DNA of 64,000 bases. Origin: Vibrio sp. JC009 (GTDB taxonomy: Bacteria > Pseudomonadota > Gammaproteobacteria > Enterobacterales > Vibrionaceae). Under the pieces are notes generated by a model. The model did no database searches and was not told the origin of the DNA. It worked only from the letters and a program-made list of their open reading frames with translations. Positions 35,183 to 47,596 of this stretch are shown piece after piece. Both the position numbers and the translations under genes were made by a program. Every line of letters begins with the position of its first letter. Positions within the stretch are counted from its first letter, which is position 1. The stretch is from contig NZ_CP092106.1 in the NCBI RefSeq assembly GCF_029016485.1, positions 620,001 to 684,000 of the forward strand, read 5' to 3'.

Positions 35183-38014
35183 ATGACTGATTATAAAGAT
35201 ACCCTGAACCTACCAGAAACAGGGTTTCCGATGCGTGGTAATCTGGCAAATCGCGAGCCGGATATGCTTAAGCGTTGGTACAAAGAAGATCTTTACGGTG
35301 AAATCCGTAAAGCTAAGAAAGGCAAAAAATCTTTCGTACTGCACGATGGCCCTCCATATGCCAACGGTGATATTCACATTGGTCACGCACTAAACAAGAT
35401 TCTTAAAGACATTATTATTAAATCCAAAACCCTTTCAGGTTATGACGCACCTTACATTCCTGGCTGGGACTGCCACGGTCTGCCAATCGAGTTGATGGTA
35501 GAGAAAAAAGTGGGCAAACCTGGCCAGAAAGTGACAGCGGCTGAGTTCCGTGAAAAGTGTCGTAACTATGCTGCGGGTCAGGTTGAAGGTCAAAAAGAGA
35601 GCTTTAAGCGTCTTGGTATTCTAGGTGAGTGGGACAAGCCATACCGCACAATGGATTTTGCTACAGAAGCAAACATCATTCGTGCTCTGGGCAAGATTGC
35701 TGACGAAGGCCACCTGCTAAAAGGTTTCAAACCTGTTCACTGGTGTACAGACTGTGGTTCTGCTCTGGCAGAAGCAGAGGTTGAATATAAAGATAAGGTT
35801 TCACCATCTATCGATGTGAAATTTGGCGCGGCTGATGAAGCGGCTGTTGTTGGTAAGTTCTCTCTTGCAGGCGACCATGCCGGTGAAGGTGACGTTTCTA
35901 TCGTTATCTGGACAACAACGCCTTGGACACTGCCTGCTAACCGCGCAGTAGCGGTTCGTGCTGACCTTGAATATGTACTGATTCAGGTTGAAGGTGAAGA
36001 AAAGCAGCGTCTGATTGTCGCTTCTGAACTGGCGAAAGATGTGATGGATCGTGCCGGTATCGAGCACTATCACAACCTTGGTTTCTGTAAGGGTACAGAC
36101 CTTGAGCTGCTGCGCTTTAACCACCCGTTCTACGCGTTCGATGTGCCTGCAATCCTGGGCGATCACGTAACAACTGATTCAGGTACGGGTGTGGTTCACA
36201 CCGCACCGGGCCACGGTCAGGAAGACTTCGCGGTAGGTCAGCAGTACGACCTTGAAGTGGCTAACCCTGTTGGTTCTAACGGTGTATTCCTGCCGGATAC
36301 TGAACTGTTTGCCGGTCAGCACGTATTTAAAGCGAACGATTCAGTGCTTGAAGTACTGAAAGAGAAAGGTGCGCTTCTGCATCACCACGCTTACGAGCAC
36401 AGCTACCCGCACTGCTGGCGTCACAAGACTCCTATCATCTTCCGTGCGACACCTCAGTGGTTCGTCTCTATGGATCAGGCGGGTCTTCGTGCTAAAGCAC
36501 TTGACGCTATCAAAGGCGTTCAGTGGATCCCTGACTGGGGTCAGAGCCGTATTGAAGGCATGATCGAAGGCCGTCCTGAGTGGTGTATCTCCCGTCAGCG
36601 TACCTGGGGTGTGCCGATTGCTCTGTTTGTACACAAAGAGACATCTGAACTTCATCCTAACTCTCCTGAGCTTATCGAGAAGGTAGCTAAGCTGGTTGAA
36701 GAGAAAGGCATTCAGGCATGGTGGGATGTAGACCCTGCTGAGCTGATGGGTGACGAAGATGCGCTTCACTATGAAAAAGTACTGGATACGCTGGACGTTT
36801 GGTTTGACTCTGGTGTGACTCACTACGCTGTTGTAGACAACCGCGATGAGTACAACGGCGCAAGCGCTGATATGTACCTTGAAGGTTCTGACCAGCACCG
36901 TGGCTGGTTCCAGTCTTCACTGATCTCTTCTATCGCAATGAAGGGTGAAGCACCGTACAAGCAAGTACTTACTCACGGTTTCGTGGTTGACGGACAGGGC
37001 CGTAAGATGTCTAAGTCCATCGGTAACGTAGTTGCTCCTAAGGATGTAACCAACAAGCTGGGCGCTGATATCCTGCGCCTGTGGGTGGCTTCTACTGACT
37101 ACACAGGTGAAGTGGCGGTTTCTGATGAAATTCTTAAGCGCAGTGCGGACGCATACCGTCGTATCCGTAACACGGCGCGTTTCTTCCTTGCGAACCTGAA
37201 CGGCTTCAACCCTGAAACCGATATTGTTCCTGCTGAAGAGATGGTTGCACTGGATCGCTGGGCAGTTGGTCGCGCGAAAGCTGCGCAGGAAGAGATTGTT
37301 AAGGCGTACGATGAGTACAACACACACGCAGTAACACAACGTCTGATGCAGTTCTGTTCTATCGAGATGGGTTCATTCTACCTTGATGTGATTAAGGACC
37401 GTCAGTACACAGCTAAGCTTGGCGGTCACGCTCAGCGCAGTTGTCAGACAGCGCTTTACTACATCGTAGAAGCACTGGTTCGCTGGATGGCGCCAATCAT
37501 GTCATTCACAGCAGACGAGATCTGGAATCAGATGCCGGGCGAGCGTGGTCAGTTTGTATTTGCTGACGACTGGTTCGATGGTCTGTTTGGTCTTGCTGAA
37601 GGCGAAGAGCTGAACGACGAATTCTGGAACGATATCCAGGAAGTTCGTGGCCAGGTGAACAAGCTTCTTGAAGCAGCACGTAACGAGAAAGTTATCGGTG
37701 GTGCACTTCAGGCTGAAGTGACCCTTTATGCAGATGATGCACTGGTTGCTAAGCTGAACAAACTTGAAGATGAGCTGCGTTTCGTTCTTCTGACGTCTAA
37801 AGCGGCAGTTAAGCCTGTAAGCGAAAAGTCAGATGCAGCGAAAGAGACAGAGCTTGAAGGCCTGTTTGTGGAAGTGAAAGCTTCAGAAGCGCAGAAGTGT
37901 GACCGTTGCTGGCACCACGTTGCTGATGTGGGCACTATTGAAGGTCATGAGAAGATCTGTGGCCGCTGCGTATCAAACGTAGACGGTGAAGGTGAAGCGC
38001 GTAAGTTCGCTTAA
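35183..38014 (+). CDS. ileS: Isoleucyl-tRNA synthetase
   Basis: 943-residue class I synthetase. HIGH motif in [17 protein letters not shown], editing domain ([25 protein letters not shown]), KMSKS in [10 protein letters not shown] and a C-terminal zinc finger (CDRCWHH ... CGRC). Bacterial type with the N-terminal [12 protein letters not shown] start. Strongly biased codons fit high expression. Its stop is one base before the lspA start. Confidence 0.98.
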   Translation: MTDYKDTLNLPETGFPMRGNLANREPDMLKRWYKEDLYGEIRKAKKGKKSFVLHDGPPYANGDIHIGHALNKILKDIIIKSKTLSGYDAPYIPGWDCHGLPIELMVEKKVGKPGQKVTAAEFREKCRNYAAGQVEGQKESFKRLGILGEWDKPYRTMDFATEANIIRALGKIADEGHLLKGFKPVHWCTDCGSALAEAEVEYKDKVSPSIDVKFGAADEAAVVGKFSLAGDHAGEGDVSIVIWTTTPWTLPANRAVAVRADLEYVLIQVEGEEKQRLIVASELAKDVMDRAGIEHYHNLGFCKGTDLELLRFNHPFYAFDVPAILGDHVTTDSGTGVVHTAPGHGQEDFAVGQQYDLEVANPVGSNGVFLPDTELFAGQHVFKANDSVLEVLKEKGALLHHHAYEHSYPHCWRHKTPIIFRATPQWFVSMDQAGLRAKALDAIKGVQWIPDWGQSRIEGMIEGRPEWCISRQRTWGVPIALFVHKETSELHPNSPELIEKVAKLVEEKGIQAWWDVDPAELMGDEDALHYEKVLDTLDVWFDSGVTHYAVVDNRDEYNGASADMYLEGSDQHRGWFQSSLISSIAMKGEAPYKQVLTHGFVVDGQGRKMSKSIGNVVAPKDVTNKLGADILRLWVASTDYTGEVAVSDEILKRSADAYRRIRNTARFFLANLNGFNPETDIVPAEEMVALDRWAVGRAKAAQEEIVKAYDEYNTHAVTQRLMQFCSIEMGSFYLDVIKDRQYTAKLGGHAQRSCQTALYYIVEALVRWMAPIMSFTADEIWNQMPGERGQFVFADDWFDGLFGLAEGEELNDEFWNDIQEVRGQVNKLLEAARNEKVIGGALQAEVTLYADDALVAKLNKLEDELRFVLLTSKAAVKPVSEKSDAAKETELEGLFVEVKASEAQKCDRCWHHVADVGTIEGHEKICGRCVSNVDGEGEARKFA

Positions 38015-38015
38015 T

Positions 38016-38516
38016 ATGAGTAATTCATCACCGACATTAAAAGAGTCCGGAGTACGCTGGCTGTGGCTGGCGGCTCTGATCTTTGTTCTTGATATCGGTA
38101 TCAAGTTTGCCGTTATGGGCAACATGGGTTACGGATGGGCGAACCGCATTGAGATTCTGCCTTTCTTTAACCTTCTGTATGTTCATAACTATGGTGCTGC
38201 CTTTAGCTTTTTAAGTGATCAGGCGGGCTGGCAGCGCTGGTTCTTTACTGCCATTGCTTTTGTTGTCTGCGCTATGCTGACTGTCTGGATGCGTAAGCTT
38301 CCGGCGACCGATAAGTGGAACAATATCGCTTACAGCCTCATTATCGGTGGTGCTGTAGGAAATGTCTTTGACCGTCTGGTACATGGCTTTGTCGTCGATT
38401 ATCTGGATTTTTTCTGGGGAAGCTATCACTGGCCGGCATTCAACCTGGCAGATATGGCAATCTGTTTGGGCGCGGCTATGATTATTCTTGACAGTTTCCG
38501 GAAGGATCAGGATTAG
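38016..38516 (+). CDS. lspA: Lipoprotein signal peptidase
   Basis: 166-residue aspartic protease with four helices that cleaves lipidated prolipoproteins. Catalytic aspartates lie in [18 protein letters not shown] and [15 protein letters not shown] 38016 follows the ileS stop (TAATATG), so the two are cotranscribed and coupled. An in-frame upstream start inside ileS is not used. Confidence 0.96.
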   Translation: MSNSSPTLKESGVRWLWLAALIFVLDIGIKFAVMGNMGYGWANRIEILPFFNLLYVHNYGAAFSFLSDQAGWQRWFFTAIAFVVCAMLTVWMRKLPATDKWNNIAYSLIIGGAVGNVFDRLVHGFVVDYLDFFWGSYHWPAFNLADMAICLGAAMIILDSFRKDQD

Positions 38517-38588
38517 AAACGAAAGGTCGTTGTGTAAGAATACCCTTAAGCGCTGTCGGTTGATTCCGGGGGCGCTTTTTTATATAAA

Positions 38589-38743
38589 GGCCCTGGGCCC
38601 TGGGAACGGGCTTCGCCCTATAGGCCCTGGGAATGAACTTTTTCAGATTGAGCAGTGATCCTGTAGATAAGAACTTCCCTGGTTTATTACTTTGACGGAT
38701 ACAACCCAGGGCCCAGGGCCCAGGGCCTAGAAACCCAGGGCCC
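38589..38743. repeat. Paired REP-like CCCTGGG repeats before fkpB
   Basis: Left arm at 38589-38631: GGCCCTGGGCCCTGGG, a GGGC-TTC-GCCC hairpin, then TATAGGCCCTGGG. Right arm at 38705-38743 in inverted orientation: CCCAGGGCCCAGGGCC and CCCAGGGCCC. The two arms, about 75 bases apart, could fold back on each other like a REP doublet. They separate lspA from fkpB, which are otherwise adjacent. Confidence 0.8.
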
Positions 38744-38760
38744 AAAAAACGGACATAATC

Positions 38761-39204
38761 ATGACAACAATAACCCAAAACTCCGCAGTAACCCTACACT
38801 TCTCCATCAAACTAAAAGACGGCTCCGTCGCTGACAGTACTCACGACATGGGCAAACCAGCTAAACTGATTATCGGGGATGGCAGTCTGAGTGAGAACTT
38901 TGAAAGTCATCTTCTCGGGCTTTCTGCCGGAGATGAAAGGAAGATTGAGCTGAAAGCGGAAGATGCTTTCGGCATGCCGAATCCGGATAATATCCACCAT
39001 ATGGACAGGGTGAAGTTTGTTGATACGGCGGATGTTGAAGTAGGCACTATCATGGCGTTTAGCGGGCCGGATGGTATGGAAATTCCGGGAATCATTACCG
39101 ATATTTCGGGTGACTCGGTCACGGTGGATTTCAACCATCCGCTGGCCGGACAGGATCTCTTATTTGAGGTCGAGATCTTATCAGTGGAACAGGCGCAAGC
39201 ATAA
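38761..39204 (+). CDS. fkpB: FKBP-type peptidyl-prolyl isomerase FkpB (SlpA)
   Basis: 147-residue SlyD/SlpA-type isomerase and chaperone. FKBP part: [18 protein letters not shown] and [19 protein letters not shown], with the IF-type insert between; [17 protein letters not shown] is the usual C-terminal segment. There is no His-rich tail, which separates it from SlyD. The ribosome binding site is weak because the repeat arm reaches almost to the ATG. Confidence 0.94.
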   Translation: MTTITQNSAVTLHFSIKLKDGSVADSTHDMGKPAKLIIGDGSLSENFESHLLGLSAGDERKIELKAEDAFGMPNPDNIHHMDRVKFVDTADVEVGTIMAFSGPDGMEIPGIITDISGDSVTVDFNHPLAGQDLLFEVEILSVEQAQA

Positions 39205-39223
39205 TTTACAGGCAGAGCAAAAA

Positions 39224-40177
39224 ATGAGTGAGAATATGAAAGTACTGATGGCTAACCCAAGAGGCTTCTGCGCAGGTGTGCACAGAGCGATCAGTATTGT
39301 TGAAAGAGCGCTGGAAATGTACGAGCCGCCTATCTATGTACGTCATGAAGTGGTGCACAATCGTTTTGTGGTTGAAGGGCTTAAGCAGCGCGGTGCGGTT
39401 TTTGTGGAAGAACTAAACGAAGTGCCGGACAACAATATCGTGATCTTCTCTGCCCACGGTGTCTCGCAGGCGGTGCGCAAAGAAGCAAGCTCCCGAGCGC
39501 TAACCGTTTTTGATGCAACCTGTCCGCTTGTGACCAAAGTTCATATGGAAGTTGCCAGAGCCAGCCGAAAAGATATGGAGGTGGTATTGATTGGTCATGC
39601 CGGTCATCCGGAAGTGGAAGGTACTATGGGTCAATACACCAGCGAGTCTGGCGGTATGTATCTGGTGGAAAAACCGGAAGATGTTGATAAGTTGCAGGTG
39701 AAAGATCCTAAACATCTTCACTATGTCAGCCAGACTACTCTGTCAGTGGATGAAACTTCAGACGTGATCAACAGGCTTCGGGAGGTGTTCCCGGATATCC
39801 AGGGCCCGAGAAAAGACGATATCTGCTACGCAACCCAGAACCGGCAGGATGCAGTAAGAGAGCTGGCTTCCGATGTTGATCTGGTTATAGTTGTTGGCTC
39901 AAAGAACTCATCCAACTCAACCCGTCTGAAAGAGCTGGCTGAGAAACTAGGCACGCCAGCATACCTTACCGACTCGCCTGAAGATATTTCAGCAGACTGG
40001 TTTGAAGGCAAAACCAAGGTAGGCGTTACAGCCGGAGCTTCTGCACCGGAAGAGCTGGTTAACCAGATAATCGAAGCGGTAAAAAGTCATGGTGCCGACT
40101 CTGTCGAAGAGATTCAGGGGCGGGAAGAGAATATGTTTTTTGAGGTGCCTAAGGAGCTTCAGGTTAAAGAAGTTTAA
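39224..40177 (+). CDS. ispH: 4-hydroxy-3-methylbut-2-enyl diphosphate reductase
   Basis: 317 residues; last enzyme of the MEP isoprenoid pathway, making IPP and DMAPP with a [4Fe-4S] cluster. Cluster cysteines are in [15 protein letters not shown] and [14 protein letters not shown] 39224 ([14 protein letters not shown]) is chosen; ATG 39236 is possible. Its last five codons (VKEV and stop) form the start of a 128-base tandem repeat, so the tail has been copied three more times downstream. Confidence 0.96.
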   Translation: MSENMKVLMANPRGFCAGVHRAISIVERALEMYEPPIYVRHEVVHNRFVVEGLKQRGAVFVEELNEVPDNNIVIFSAHGVSQAVRKEASSRALTVFDATCPLVTKVHMEVARASRKDMEVVLIGHAGHPEVEGTMGQYTSESGGMYLVEKPEDVDKLQVKDPKHLHYVSQTTLSVDETSDVINRLREVFPDIQGPRKDDICYATQNRQDAVRELASDVDLVIVVGSKNSSNSTRLKELAEKLGTPAYLTDSPEDISADWFEGKTKVGVTAGASAPEELVNQIIEAVKSHGADSVEEIQGREENMFFEVPKELQVKEV

Positions 40178-40674
40178 AGGGCCCTGGGGACGGACTTCGT
40201 CCTATAGGCCCTGGGCCCTGGGAAGAAGTGGGTATGTTCAGACCGTGGGAACGAGCGGATTTTCTATTTTAGGTTGTTTAGTAGGAAATGGTTAAAGAAG
40301 TTTAAAGGGCCCTGGGGACGGACTTCGTCCTATAGGCCCTGGGCCCTGGGAAGATGCGGGTATGTTCAGACCGTGGGAACGAGCGGATTTTCTATTTTAG
40401 GTTGTTTAGTAGGAAATGGTTAAAGAAGTTTAAAGGGCCCTGGGGACGGACTTCGTCCTATAGGCCCTGGGCTCTGGGAAGAAGCGGGTATGTTCAGACC
40501 GTGGGAACGAGCGGATTTTCTATTTTAGGTTGTTTAGTAGGAAATGGTTAAAGAAGTTTAAAGGGCCCTGGGGACGGACTTCGTCCTATAGGCCCTGGGC
40601 TCTGGGAAGAAGCGGGTATGTTCAGACCGTGGAAATGAGCGGATTTTCTATCTTAGGTTGTTTAGTAGGAAATA
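40163..40674. repeat. Four tandem copies of a 128-bp unit overlapping the ispH 3' end
   Basis: Units start at 40163, 40291, 40419 and 40547, spaced exactly 128 bases, with a degenerate fifth start at about 40675. Each holds the ispH tail (GTTAAAGAAGTTTAA), AGGGCCCTGGGG, a GGAC-TTC-GTCC hairpin, TATAGGCCCTGGGC, then about 60 bases ending GTTTAGTAGGAAATG. Copies 1 and 2 carry CCCTGGGCCCTGGG; copies 3 and 4 share a C-to-T change (GGGCTCTGGG). Copy 4 also has GGAAATGAGC for GGGAACGAGC and other changes, so the copies are not all equally recent. Short frames inside it are by-products. Confidence 0.95.
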
Positions 40675-40693
40675 AGTAAAGAATACTAACGTC

Positions 40694-40724
40694 CGAGGGC
40701 CCAGCAACCCAGGGCCCAGGGCCA
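40694..40724. repeat. Inverted-orientation CCCAGGG repeat arm
   Basis: GAGGGCCCAGCAACCCAGGGCCCAGGGCC-type sequence (given in parts: GAGGGCCCAGC then AACCCAGGGCCCAGGGCC). It closes the repeat block downstream of ispH as the right-hand arm of the family. Confidence 0.75.
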
Positions 40725-40730
40725 AAAACA

Positions 40731-40762
40731 AAAAAAGAGCCCCGGTATTCCGGAGCTCTTTC
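40731..40762 (-). terminator. Terminator of the cstA-family gene
   Basis: On the minus strand AAGAGCTCCGG / CCGGGGCTCTT stem (one mismatch, 4-base loop) followed by seven T, 28 bases after the stop codon. Confidence 0.85.
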
Positions 40763-40789
40763 CCATCAACAAGTCAGGGGAGGGTTGAC

Positions 40790-42274
40790 TTAAGCTGATT
40801 CTGTTGCGCTTTGCGGTTGCTCTTCATCAGCAAGGTCAGTTTCACCTTTACCTTTTGAAGCTTTAATCACGTATGCACAGATAGCTGCTGCTGCGATTAC
40901 GCCAATGATAGTTGCTGTTGCGATTGGCAGACCGAAGCCTAGTTTTGCGCTGCTCATGATGAAGGATACACAAACCGTCGTCATAAATAGTGCCGGTACA
41001 GTTGCAATCCAGTGTAGCTTGTTGTGGCGTAGCAGGTAAGCTGACGCAGTCCATAGCATGATAGTTGCCGTTGACTGGTTAGCGAAGCCGAAGTAACGCC
41101 AGATTACGCCGAAGTCTACCTGAGTCAGAACCGCACCGATTACGAATAGTGGTACAGCCATCATCAGACGCTTAGGCAGAGTGCCCTGTGAGATGTTGAA
41201 GTACTCAGCAAGAATCAGACGGCTTGAGCGGAACGCGGTATCACCAGAAGTGATAGGCAGAACAACTACACCAAGGAATGCCAGGATACCACCAACAGTG
41301 CCAAGAAGACCGAATGCTGAAGAGTAAACTACGTTACCCGGGCCACCTGCTTTAACTGCAGCCTGAAGACCTTCGATACCGTCGAAGAAAGACAGAGCCA
41401 GAGTACACCAGATGATTGCGATGATACCTTCACCGATCATTGCTCCGTAGAATACAAAGCGACCGTTCTTCTCATTTTCTATGCAGCGAGCCATCAGAGG
41501 AGACTGAGTTGCGTGGAAGCCAGAGATTGCACCACAAGCGATGGTGATAAACAGTGCAGGCCAAAGAGGAACATTGTTAGGGTTCAGGTTAGACATGATA
41601 TCGCTAACGGCAAAGCCACCCAGAACTGCGTGCTCGCTTGATACTGCAATCGCAATCATCAGGCCAACAGACATGAATACCAGAAGCGCACCGAAGAATG
41701 GGTAGAAACGACCTATGATCTTATCTACAGGTACGATAGTTGCGATGATGTAGTAAGCAAAGATCAGAACCACCATAGCGATCTTATCAATGCCCATGCC
41801 CATCTGCTCGTTTGCAAGGTTAGTCAGCATGCCCGCCGGTGCTGATACGAATACCACACCTACAAGAAGAAGCAGGATGATCGCAAAGATGTTCATAAAG
41901 TGTTTTGCACCGTTGCCAAGATAGCGGCCGGTAATAGTTGGAATTGAAGCACCTTTATTGCGAACAGACAGCATTCCTGAGAAGTAGTCATGAACCGCAC
42001 CTGCGAAGATACAGCCAACAACAATCCAAAGTAGCGCTGCAGGGCCGTACAGCGCACCCATGATTGGGCCGAAGATTGGACCAACACCTGCGATGTTCAG
42101 TAGCTGAACAAGGTAAACTCGGGGAGTTGACATAGGTACATAGTCAACGCCGTCGTTCATGGTATGTGCCGGAGTCTGGCGTTTTTCGTTAATACCAAAA
42201 ACTTTCTCAACGAAAGCCCCGTAGATAAAGTATCCGCCTATAAGGGCTGCGACACAGAATAGAAACCACATCAT
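40790..42274 (-). CDS. cstA: CstA/BtsT-family carbon-starvation carrier (probable pyruvate or peptide transporter)
   Basis: 494-residue membrane protein with about 14 helices; family motifs GPIFGPIMGALYGPAALLWI, GCIFAGAVHDYFSGMLS, ATQSPLMARC and SGDTAFRSSRLILAEY. It is shorter than E. coli CstA or BtsT (about 700) and belongs to the short vibrio form. E. coli relatives import pyruvate and are controlled by BtsS/BtsR; a BtsSR-like pair lies 5 kb away here, so pyruvate is the favoured substrate, but peptides are an alternative. The C-terminal tail is charged (DLADEEQPQSATESA). Confidence 0.85.
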   Translation of the reverse strand: MMWFLFCVAALIGGYFIYGAFVEKVFGINEKRQTPAHTMNDGVDYVPMSTPRVYLVQLLNIAGVGPIFGPIMGALYGPAALLWIVVGCIFAGAVHDYFSGMLSVRNKGASIPTITGRYLGNGAKHFMNIFAIILLLLVGVVFVSAPAGMLTNLANEQMGMGIDKIAMVVLIFAYYIIATIVPVDKIIGRFYPFFGALLVFMSVGLMIAIAVSSEHAVLGGFAVSDIMSNLNPNNVPLWPALFITIACGAISGFHATQSPLMARCIENEKNGRFVFYGAMIGEGIIAIIWCTLALSFFDGIEGLQAAVKAGGPGNVVYSSAFGLLGTVGGILAFLGVVVLPITSGDTAFRSSRLILAEYFNISQGTLPKRLMMAVPLFVIGAVLTQVDFGVIWRYFGFANQSTATIMLWTASAYLLRHNKLHWIATVPALFMTTVCVSFIMSSAKLGFGLPIATATIIGVIAAAAICAYVIKASKGKGETDLADEEQPQSATESA

Positions 42275-42524
42275 AATAGTTGTCCCACGTTTGGTTGGTT
42301 AAGATTAATAATTAAGTACAGTGTCAATAATAAACGGGCTTAGATACAGCTTCATCCGGTTCTGCTGTTAGTGGTTCTATTCTGAGTTAAGTGGTCGATT
42401 ATCCGGATGAGTGGTTTTTGGCTGAGATTAAAGGAGAGTTTTGTCACAACAATTGCCTTGTGGCTTATTCTGATTGGGGCTAGTCTTAAAGTCAGAAGTA
42501 ATAAAAACTGATAAAGGTTTAATA

Positions 42525-42866
42525 ATGAAAACAATTTTCGTTGGTTTGTTGGCTGTGTTATTACTGTCCGGGTGTGCTGCCGGCCCGGAAGATCTGGCAA
42601 ATCAGGGTGACTGGCATGAAATAGGCTACAGGGATGGCATTAAAGGACAGCCACCTCGCGGCTACTCTAAATTGCAGGAGCTGGGGGAGGCAAACCTGAG
42701 CCAGTATGATGATGGTTACCTGGAAGGCGTGAAGGTGTACTGTAATCCTGATTTTGCTTATCAGATTGGTTTATCCGGCCAGCACTATGAAGGTGTTTGT
42801 GAAGGCACCGAACATGCACAGAAATTCAGAATGGAGTGGCAGAGGGGCTGGAACGAGTCAAAGTAA
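42525..42866 (+). CDS. DUF2799 lipoprotein
   Basis: 113 residues from ATG 42525. Signal with lipobox LLSGC. The mature part shows the repeated DUF2799 pattern: DWHEIGYRDGIKGQP, YDDGYLEGVKVYCNP, YQIGLSGQHYEGVC. Likely an outer-membrane lipoprotein of unknown function. It stands alone between divergent cstA and the solute-binding gene. Confidence 0.8.
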   Translation: MKTIFVGLLAVLLLSGCAAGPEDLANQGDWHEIGYRDGIKGQPPRGYSKLQELGEANLSQYDDGYLEGVKVYCNPDFAYQIGLSGQHYEGVCEGTEHAQKFRMEWQRGWNESK

Positions 42867-42940
42867 GGCTTACACATGAAGCCTGAAATAGATTATAATT
42901 TTATCAGTTTTATTTATGCAGTAACCTCGGGTGATAAATC

Positions 42941-43687
42941 GTGAAATTGGATCTGTTCAGGCTTAAACCAGTCATTCTTTTACTGGCTCTGTTTTTTTCA
43001 CATGTGAGTGCTGCTGAAACCTTCCGTGTCATGCTTCATACCGGCTCATTTCCTCCCTACTTTTTCGAAGAAAACGACACCAGAACCGGAACTATCCGTG
43101 ATGTCTTTACTGCAATTTCCCGGGAAACCGGCGATACCTTTGAATACGTGCGGGTTCCGTTTAACCGCGCTCTTCATTTGTTCGAGATTGGGGAGATTGA
43201 TATAGAGCCGATGACAAATCCGGCCTTCAGAGGTTCTTCATCGGTTCCGGGGATATATAGCATTCCCTTTACTGCTGCGGAAGAGATCATTCTGTTTCAT
43301 AAAGATCGCTATATTCAGGTTAACTCTCCGGAGGACTTGCTGGGGAAAACCATAGGTGTCGTGAAGGGCTACTACTACCCTAAATATACGCCCTATTTTG
43401 AAGATGGACGGATAGAAGCTCACCAGTTTGAAAACGAAAACAAGCTGATCAAGCTACTGGCGCTGGGGCGCTTATCTCAGGTTCTGATCAACAAGGACTT
43501 TGCCGGCTTTATGATTAAGCAGCAACATATGGCAGACAAGCTGACTATAGGCTCGGTTTATCATGTGCTGGATATGATGATTCGTTTTCACCCAAGCAAA
43601 GAAAACGCCGTTCCGCGATTTAATCAGGCGATTGAAAAGCTGATTGAAACAGGTGCCATCGAACAGATATATGACAAGTACCGTTAA
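42941..43687 (+). CDS. Periplasmic solute-binding protein, family 3 type
   Basis: 248 residues from GTG 42941; signal peptide ending FSHVSAAET. The fold follows SBP_bac_3: FPPYFFEENDTRTGTIRDVF, a middle LLGKTIGVVKGYYYP and C-terminal IEKLIETGAIEQIYDKY. No permease or ATPase is nearby, so it is an orphan of the kind often seen in vibrios; the ligand is unknown and the canonical amino-acid-binding residues cannot be assigned. Followed by a terminator. Confidence 0.8.
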   Translation: MKLDLFRLKPVILLLALFFSHVSAAETFRVMLHTGSFPPYFFEENDTRTGTIRDVFTAISRETGDTFEYVRVPFNRALHLFEIGEIDIEPMTNPAFRGSSSVPGIYSIPFTAAEEIILFHKDRYIQVNSPEDLLGKTIGVVKGYYYPKYTPYFEDGRIEAHQFENENKLIKLLALGRLSQVLINKDFAGFMIKQQHMADKLTIGSVYHVLDMMIRFHPSKENAVPRFNQAIEKLIETGAIEQIYDKYR

Positions 43688-43692
43688 AGTAT

Positions 43693-43718
43693 AAAAGGAG
43701 ACACTTAGTGTCTCCTTT
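43693..43718. terminator. Bidirectional terminator between the solute-binding gene and murQ
   Basis: AAAGGAGACAC / GTGTCTCCTTT perfect long stem with a short loop, flanked by A and T bases on either side; serves convergent genes. Confidence 0.85.
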
Positions 43719-43728
43719 GCTTTCTGCC

Positions 43729-45781
<2,053 letters not shown>

Positions 45782-45885
45782 TATGCTTTTAGTCCGGCTG
45801 ACTTAATGTGTCGTGTATTGTAAAGTAAATTAGACTCCGATTATAAGAATCGGACGGAAAAAACAAAAGATTTCAGGAGAATAAC

Positions 45886-46872
45886 ATGGGACCACTCTGG
45901 CTGGATGTTGAAGGTTGTGAACTAAGCGCAGAAGACAAAGAGATACTTCAGCACCCTCTGGTTGGCGGTGTGATTCTTTTTGCCAGAAACTATCACGATA
46001 ATAAACAACTGCTGGCTTTAAACCAGGCGATAAGAAAAAGTGCCTCCAGGCCAATACTTATCGGCGTTGACCAGGAAGGTGGCCGGGTTCAGCGCTTTCG
46101 TGAAGGCTTTACTCTGATTCCTCCGGCACAGGCGTTTGCAGAGCAGAAAGAGGGAGAAAAAGTAGCAGAGCAAGCAGGCTGGTTGATGGCGGCAGAACTG
46201 ATTGCTCATGATATCGATCTAAGTTTTGCCCCGGTTCTGGACAAAGGCCATGACTGTAAGGCAATAGGCAACCGTGCTTTTGGCTCGGATATACAGACGG
46301 TACTTAAATACAGCAGTGCTTTTATGCGAGGTATGAAGTCTCTGGGCATGGCGACAACAGGGAAGCACTTCCCCGGTCACGGCGGAGTGCTGGAAGACTC
46401 TCACTTTGAGACGCCTTACGACAGAAGAGAAGAGATCATTTCTCAGGATATGGCAGTATTTAAAGCCCAGATTGATGCCGGTCTGCTGGATGCAATGATG
46501 CCTGCCCATGTGATCTTTCCTAATTATGATGATAAACCTGCCAGTGGATCCGCTTATTGGCTTAAGAAGGTGTTACGGCAGCAATTAGGTTTTAAAGGTA
46601 TTGTTTTTTCTGATGACCTGAATATGGAAGGTGCATCAGTAATGGGAGGCGCAGCAGCAAGGGCTGCTCAGTCGCTGGAGGCCGGTTGCGATATGGTGCT
46701 TATGTGCAATAACCGTGATAGGGCAGTTGAAATACTGGATAACCTGCCGGTAACGGAAGTGCCAAAAGCTCTGACTTTGCTCAAAAAGCAAAACTTCTCG
46801 CTGAGTGAACTTAAAATCTCAACAGAGTGGAAAGAGGCGAATGAGTCCATGAAGCGAGTCATTGGCGCATAA
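45886..46872 (+). CDS. nagZ: Beta-N-acetylhexosaminidase NagZ
   Basis: 328-residue cytoplasmic GH3 enzyme releasing GlcNAc from GlcNAc-anhydroMurNAc peptides. Motifs: [32 protein letters not shown] (catalytic-loop His) and [11 protein letters not shown] with the nucleophile Asp. NagZ products also feed AmpC-type beta-lactamase induction. ATG with TTTCAGGAGAA upstream. Ends before a strong terminator. Confidence 0.96.
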   Translation: MGPLWLDVEGCELSAEDKEILQHPLVGGVILFARNYHDNKQLLALNQAIRKSASRPILIGVDQEGGRVQRFREGFTLIPPAQAFAEQKEGEKVAEQAGWLMAAELIAHDIDLSFAPVLDKGHDCKAIGNRAFGSDIQTVLKYSSAFMRGMKSLGMATTGKHFPGHGGVLEDSHFETPYDRREEIISQDMAVFKAQIDAGLLDAMMPAHVIFPNYDDKPASGSAYWLKKVLRQQLGFKGIVFSDDLNMEGASVMGGAAARAAQSLEAGCDMVLMCNNRDRAVEILDNLPVTEVPKALTLLKKQNFSLSELKISTEWKEANESMKRVIGA

Positions 46873-46902
46873 CAGCAGTATAAGAAAACCTAAAATCTTC
46901 TA

Positions 46903-46930
46903 AAAGACCACCTTCCGGGGTGGTCTTTTT
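46903..46930 (+). terminator. Terminator after nagZ
   Basis: AAGACCACC / GGTGGTCTT stem with a 5-to-7-base loop and five T. Confidence 0.9.
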
Positions 46931-46983
46931 AACTATAACTACTAACAATAAGTGCTCTTTTGAATCTAGTTTTAGGAAATGAT

Positions 46984-47580
46984 ATGAGATCGGCTTTTTG
47001 TTTTCTGCTTACCCTGCTTTTTGCAGGATCGTTATCAGCAGCAGAACTGATCCCGGAGAAGCACATCCGGTTGTTGTTGTTAAACGGCGAGCAGCCAAAA
47101 TACGATGCAGAGCCTGCACCATTGGAGCCCGGTTTTACTCAGGTAGCAATTAAAGTGCGTGCAACTATCGGCCGTGGCTCAAACCGGAAAGAGTTTGAAT
47201 CGAAACCATTTCTCCTGATGTTTGAGGCCGGTGAGCAGGATATCGCTATTGTTGCCCCTGAACTGAAGAGTTATGAGAGAGCAGAGCGTCAATTCAGAGG
47301 GAAGCCAGATATTAAGCTGATTTCAGCAGGTAAAGAGATCAGCTATGAATATGCCCCAATCCAGGGCCGTAAAGGCTTTATGCCATACAGGGACTTGGAT
47401 AAGCTGGTCGCGAAATACAATCAGGAACAACAGATTCAGGTCGGTGATCAGCCGGAGCTAACCACTAACTCTGCAATGTACGAAGGTACCCCTGACGCAG
47501 AGCAGCTAAAAGCCTGGTATCAGAAAGCTTCTCCGTCTGAACAGGAAAAATTCAAAAACTGGATTGTTGGTTTGAGGTAG
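46984..47580 (+). CDS. DUF2057 (YccT-like) periplasmic protein
   Basis: 198 residues from ATG 46984 (AGGAAA upstream). Signal peptide ends FAGSLSAAE. The body follows DUF2057: IRLLLLNGEQ, SKPFLLMFEAGEQDIAIVAPE and a C-terminal AEQLKAWYQKASPSEQEKFK with NWIVGLR. E. coli YccT influences curli export; no role is known here. It is convergent with btsR. Confidence 0.85.
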   Translation: MRSAFCFLLTLLFAGSLSAAELIPEKHIRLLLLNGEQPKYDAEPAPLEPGFTQVAIKVRATIGRGSNRKEFESKPFLLMFEAGEQDIAIVAPELKSYERAERQFRGKPDIKLISAGKEISYEYAPIQGRKGFMPYRDLDKLVAKYNQEQQIQVGDQPELTTNSAMYEGTPDAEQLKAWYQKASPSEQEKFKNWIVGLR

Positions 47581-47596
47581 AGGGTTACAGGTAACC

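Noticed and set aside
40089..40551. Two frames of 65-68 codons downstream of ispH
   Set aside because: They are read-through of the 128-bp tandem repeats and have identical sequence; not real genes.
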